Made by a program: the position numbers and the translations under genes. This document shows positions 60,300-64,000 of a stretch of DNA of 64,000 bases, one piece after another. Location of the stretch: positions 10,377,501-10,441,500 of the forward strand of contig NC_084808.1 of the NCBI RefSeq assembly GCF_963583255.1, given 5' to 3'. The DNA is from Pyrus communis (taxonomy: Eukaryota > Streptophyta > Magnoliopsida > Rosales > Rosaceae). The notes beneath the pieces are model-generated. The model had not been told where the DNA came from. It searched no databases and saw nothing but the letters and a program-made list of their open reading frames with translations. Numbering within the stretch: position 1 is the stretch's first letter; each line of letters begins with the position of its first letter.

Positions 60300-61677
60300 C
60301 ATCTCGCTTTGATCATCTCCTACAGGTTCTGAAAGACCACTTGGTTCGCTAGGTGGCCAGGCACAATGAGAATCTGGAACTGGTGGAGGGCATGGAACGA
60401 TCTTCTTCCCTTTCCCTGCTGCAGATAAACATCAAAACCCACAACCAAGTTCACTAAAAATGCACAGAAAAAATACAACTACCAAACTCACAAATTTAAT
60501 CGAAGTACTCTACAAAATCTAGAAGAAAAAAAAAATACTAAATCTCAGATAAAAATATCAAAAAAACCCATAAGTTTAATGACGGATCCTCCAAAAATCT
60601 GAAATTTAGACGAAATTTTTTACAAAAGTATGAAAAATTATTAACATTCAATTATATTAAATCACAATGGGGAATTAATTTGGTTTGTTTTAATTAGAGT
60701 ATGAAAAATTTACTAAAATTCAATTGTGCAAATTTACACTTCTAAACACATAATATTCAAATAAAGAAAAATTTGAATAAAAAGGTACTGACATTTCAAC
60801 GCCCATAGCTTGGATAAAATGGAATTCTCAGAAATTCATGGAAAATCCTTAATGAAATACTTCCAAAAGACGAAAAGCATATAATTTTAAACAGAAAAAA
60901 AGTACGAAAAGTGCCTTAACAAATCGATAAAGCTGGATGATCACAGCATCTTCTCTTTCCTTTATCCTCATACTCTCTAGCCGTGTTCATGCCTGTACAA
61001 TGCTCAAACACAACCTAAATTAATTCAAAGGAAATATGCACAACCCCAGCGAAATTAATGAATTCAAATAATTATTCGCTTCCTCTGCACAACTCAAATT
61101 AATTCGAAGCTTTTTCATACCTCAGGGAAGAGCACCGTCTCTCAATTTGGGTTGTGCAGATTGGTAAAAGTGATTGGGGAGGAATAGCATAAGAGTCCAC
61201 TGTCTCTCAAGCTCTTCCCTCTGAAGAACGGTAAGAGAAACTCACATTTACCATTCCACCTATTCCCATTAAAAAAATTAAAATTAAAATTTTGAAGAAA
61301 AAACTCAACAGAAAATCACTAATTTGTTCAATAAATTTGGAATCCTTTGTTATTTTGCTGAAGAAAAAAAGGTGGAAACTTTACCTGAGGAACTGAAAGA
61401 AGTTGTGATGCGAGCAAGGCAGATGGTGCTGGAGAAACTATGGAGGGAAAAAAATCAGAACCGATAGGATTGAATAAATCAGTCGGAAAACTCAGGATGT
61501 GATCAACCTGTCGTTGCCGAGTTGTATCCACACAAAAACCAAACAAATTAATCCCAAAACCCGAACATTCCAAATCCCAAATCCCAATCTCAAAAACAAA
61601 CAATCATACAAAAAAATCGTCAATTAGATTCGATGGCATACCATTTCCTCAAGATCGGTTGGAGACCAGAAAACCAT
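60300..61677 (-). pseudogene. Captured gene fragment with spliceable exons (unrecognised)
   Basis: Within the candidate Helitron, exon-like blocks with GT/AG borders lie in minus order. 61642-61677 encodes MVFWSPTDLEEM. 61385-61507 is in phase, 41 codons, beginning VDHILSFPTDLFNP. 61121-61220 encodes REELERQWTLMLFLPNHFYQ.., ending in TGA 4 nt before the donor. 60921-60992 has several open phases; the best, LESMRIKEREDAVIIQLYRF, has an upstream TGA. 60300-60418 contains GKGKKIVPCPPPVPDSH and ends DDQSEM. The first three blocks splice to an 85-codon frame. I do not recognise the protein. The stops suggest a decayed capture of a host gene. Confidence 0.4.
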
Positions 61678-62065
61678 ACATTTTATGGGCTTGAAATTAT
61701 ATTCGAACCGACACCAGATGCATTGGTTTTCAACGATAAGGCGAAAAGCAAAAGCAGAGAAAGAAGAGATGAGTAAAGTGACACGCGTCCCGCTCAACAC
61801 GCATCACTCTGCTAAGCATGCCAGGTGATAGAATCATTACTGTAGAAAGAAGTCTCGTGAAGAGCCACTTGTGTTTCTGAGGCAGGAGTCGAGAGACATC
61901 TATTGGACGCAGAGGGCCAAAACCGTCATTTTACTGTGTAAAAGACCAAAAAAGCAAGATTTGAAGAGCAACTGAAGGGTAAAATTGGAAGAACACTGAC
62001 GAATGAACAGTAAAAAGGACACAAAGGGAATTAATTGATAAGTTAGGCGTTTAGTATATATATAA

Positions 62066-62310
62066 TTTATTATCTTTATCTGTTGCTAAGAATATTGGAA
62101 TATGTGAGATTCAAACTACTACTGTTTCTTTGCAGATAACAGGTAGATCAATTGCATATCCAGAGGGAATAATCAAAGATGTGTTAATGAAGGTTGAAAA
62201 CCTAATTTCTCCAGGATGTTTCTTGGTATTGGATATGGAAGAAGATTTTGAAACAGTTGATTTTGGGTTGACCCTTTCTTATCATATCAAGAACTTTAAT
62301 TGATGTGGAA
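62066..62310 (+). pseudogene. Ty3/gypsy protease, remainder
   Basis: Resumes the polyprotein after the Helitron-like insertion: LLSLSVAKNIGI, TTTVSLQITGRSIAYPEGII, KDVLMKVENLI, and the FLVLDMEEDFE block of the protease C-terminal part, with stops following. Confidence 0.8.
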
Positions 62311-62415
62311 CAAAGGATTTTGACATTGAGAATTGGAAAAGAATAACCAACATTCAAAATATTCGTGGCTGAAATTTTCCAAGAGAAGAGGAAGATTGTT
62401 TTCGAGTTGATCTAA

Positions 62416-63660
62416 TTGATACAACGATTTCAAAAAAAGAAAAAAAATGAAGTTGAGAAGCCCAATGATCCTATGGAAGCTGCACTAGTTCATCCTGCTA
62501 CTTTCCAAAGGAGCATGATGAGTATTTTTTTTGACATGGTGGAGCATTATATTGAGGTATTCATGGATGATGACTTCTCAGTTTTTGTCTCATCGTTTGA
62601 TTCTTGTTTAGATAATTTAGCATTGGTTTTGCAAAGATTTGAAGAAACCAATTTAGTTTTAAATTGGGAAAAGTGTCATTTTATGGTGCAAGAAGGGATT
62701 TTTATAGGACATCAAGTTTTTGTCAAAGGCATCGAGATTATAAGGCGAAAATTGAGACAATTCCAAGTTTCCGCCACCTACTTCCATCAAAAGGGTTCGA
62801 AGTTTCCCTGGTCATGTTGGTTTTTATCATTGTTTTATTACGAATCTCTAAAAAATTACAAAATCATTGTGTAACTTGTTCCTTAAAGATCCTGAATTTG
62901 TATTCAATTCACCATGTTTTCAGGCGTTCAACACGTTGAAAGTTAAGCTCCCAGCAACCTTTATGATAGTTACACTGGATTGGAATTACCTTTTGAGATT
63001 ATGTATGACACAAGTGACTATACTATTGGAGCGATTTTTGGTCACCAAAGGAACAAGCTATTGCATGTGATGTATTACGCTAGTTGAACTCTCAATGACA
63101 CACAATTGAATTATGCCACTACTAATAAAAAGCTTCTAGCCATTGTCTTTGCTTTAGACAAATTATGTTCTTATCTCATTGGTTCAAAGATAATTGTTTG
63201 CATCAATCATTCAGCTTTGAAGTATTTATTATCCAAGAAATATGTAAAGCCTAGGTTGATTCGATGGGTGTTGTTGCTACAAGAGTTTGATTTAGAGATA
63301 CAGTATAAAATGGGGTCTAAAAATGTGGTGGAAGGTCATCTTTCTTGACTAGTGCATCATTGAGGCAACAATGACAGAAACATTTCCTAATGTGCAGCTC
63401 TTACTATTAAATCTTTAGTCACTCATTGGTATGCAGATTATGTCAATAATTTAGTTAGTGATATCATGCCTCTTGATTTGACTTGGCAATAGAAGAAACG
63501 ATTCATTTCCTTAGTCAGACATTACTATTGGGATGAGCCTTATTTGTGGAAGCATTGTCCAAACCAATGTATAAGAAGGTATGCGCTTGACAACGACATG
63601 GAGAAAATCTTGTGACATTGTCATTCTAACACAATTCAATTTTTATATCACATCAAGTAG
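62416..63660 (+). pseudogene. Ty3/gypsy reverse transcriptase, RNase H and integrase start, degenerate
   Basis: The frame enters the reverse transcriptase late, at ATFQRSMMSIFFDMV. The catalytic motif reads VFMDDDFSVF, with one D more than the usual family VFMDDFSVF. Then ETNLVLNWEKCHFMV, and in shifted frames FQAFNTLKVKLPATFMIV. The RNase H part follows with [38 protein letters not shown] and [20 protein letters not shown]. From about 63420 the integrase start is seen (HWYADYVNNLV, RHYYWDEPYLWKHCPNQ). The first half of RT is deleted, as only about 200 bp separate protease and RT palm. The similarity fades at about 63660. Confidence 0.85.
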
Positions 63661-64000
63661 AGCATAATAGTAGTGCCTGCATCAATAAGCTGCAAAGTAT
63701 GCGTTGTGCCATTTATAATTAATAGTAATGTTGTACAATTGATTATAGTTTAATAAAGAACAAGCAGAAGTAAAAACTACCCAACAATTTAGGAAGTCAG
63801 CACTACTGCCATGCTTATTCGTCCTTCTCAACATACGCCTTGCACTTGCTAAGATCTGAGGGGGTGCGTAACAAAGTGAGTCGGTCATAATCACTTGTCA
63901 AGTAAAATCATTTTGACCATACCAACCCCCATTTTGTAAAACATAAATAGTTGGAAAACTACATAATAGTATTTACTACTATAATAGTAAACGAAATTCA

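Larger units (their letters stand above)
56461..62065 (-). mobile_element. Candidate Helitron with captured exon-like blocks
   Basis: A 5605-bp insertion splitting the protease of the Ty3/gypsy element. Removing it rejoins AGCATTAA with TTTATTATC and restores the reading SIN-LLSLSVAKNIGI. On the minus strand the target is A|T, there is no target-site duplication and there are no inverted repeats. The 3' end has a GC-rich hairpin CCCGC..GCGGG (56473-56490) 12 nt before the end, which reads CTTG then T. The 5' end begins TTATATATATAC. Helitrons show the same layout (TC..hairpin, CTRR, inserted between A and T), so both ends are one base off canonical. No Rep/helicase frame is present, so it would be non-autonomous. 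Confidence 0.6.

Overview
This is plant nuclear DNA. It has intron-bearing nuclear genes, including a small-subunit RuBisCO gene with a transit peptide, a PLS-type PPR gene and a VIN3-like Polycomb cofactor. It also carries plant LTR retrotransposons, Cassandra TRIMs, SINEs and many AT-rich microsatellites. A woody rosid is likely, and Rosaceae (apple/pear-like) is my best guess from the repeat families, but that is inference and not proven here.

Three host genes lie in the left 26 kb, all on the minus strand: a divergent RuBisCO small subunit gene (13787-14828, 3 exons, 180 aa), an intronless E-class PPR gene (15490-17082, 530 aa) and a VIL2/VEL1-type VIN3-like gene (20358-25963, 4 coding exons, 739 aa). 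Left of the RBCS gene is a 5.3-kb direct tandem duplication (units 3898-9278 and 9279-14520). Its right breakpoint falls inside RBCS exon 2, so the left unit carries a promoterless RBCS copy with exon 3 and 50 bp of exon 2. Both units contain the same Cassandra TRIM, Mutator-like MITE, 34-bp minisatellite and LTR-like segment, so those insertions predate the duplication. Left of it (1-3897) are remnants of a plant-mobile-domain (PMD) gene and, on the minus strand, a Ty3/gypsy integrase.

From 26 kb to the right end I see no intact host gene. The region is a nest of transposons: a hAT-type element (27027-27853), a foldback MITE (28057-28256), two SINEs, and a complete but decayed Ty1/copia element (32671-41207, TSD GTTTA) whose 5' LTR is split by a PIF/Harbinger element (32748-34462, TSD TTA) carrying only ORF1. 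These are followed by minus-strand Ty3/gypsy scraps (41.4-42.1 kb) and unassigned repeat-like DNA (42-50 kb).

The right 13 kb is one decayed non-chromovirus Ty3/gypsy element. It begins with an inferred 5' LTR at 50355, and gag, protease, RT/RNase H and the integrase start can be followed to about 63650. Two insertions split it. One is a 2.1-kb hAT-like element (53894-55989), itself hosting a Cassandra. The other is a 5.6-kb segment (56461-62065) whose ends look like a minus-orientation Helitron and which contains several exon-like blocks with GT/AG borders, that is, a candidate gene-capturing Helitron. This last structure is the most unusual thing in the window.
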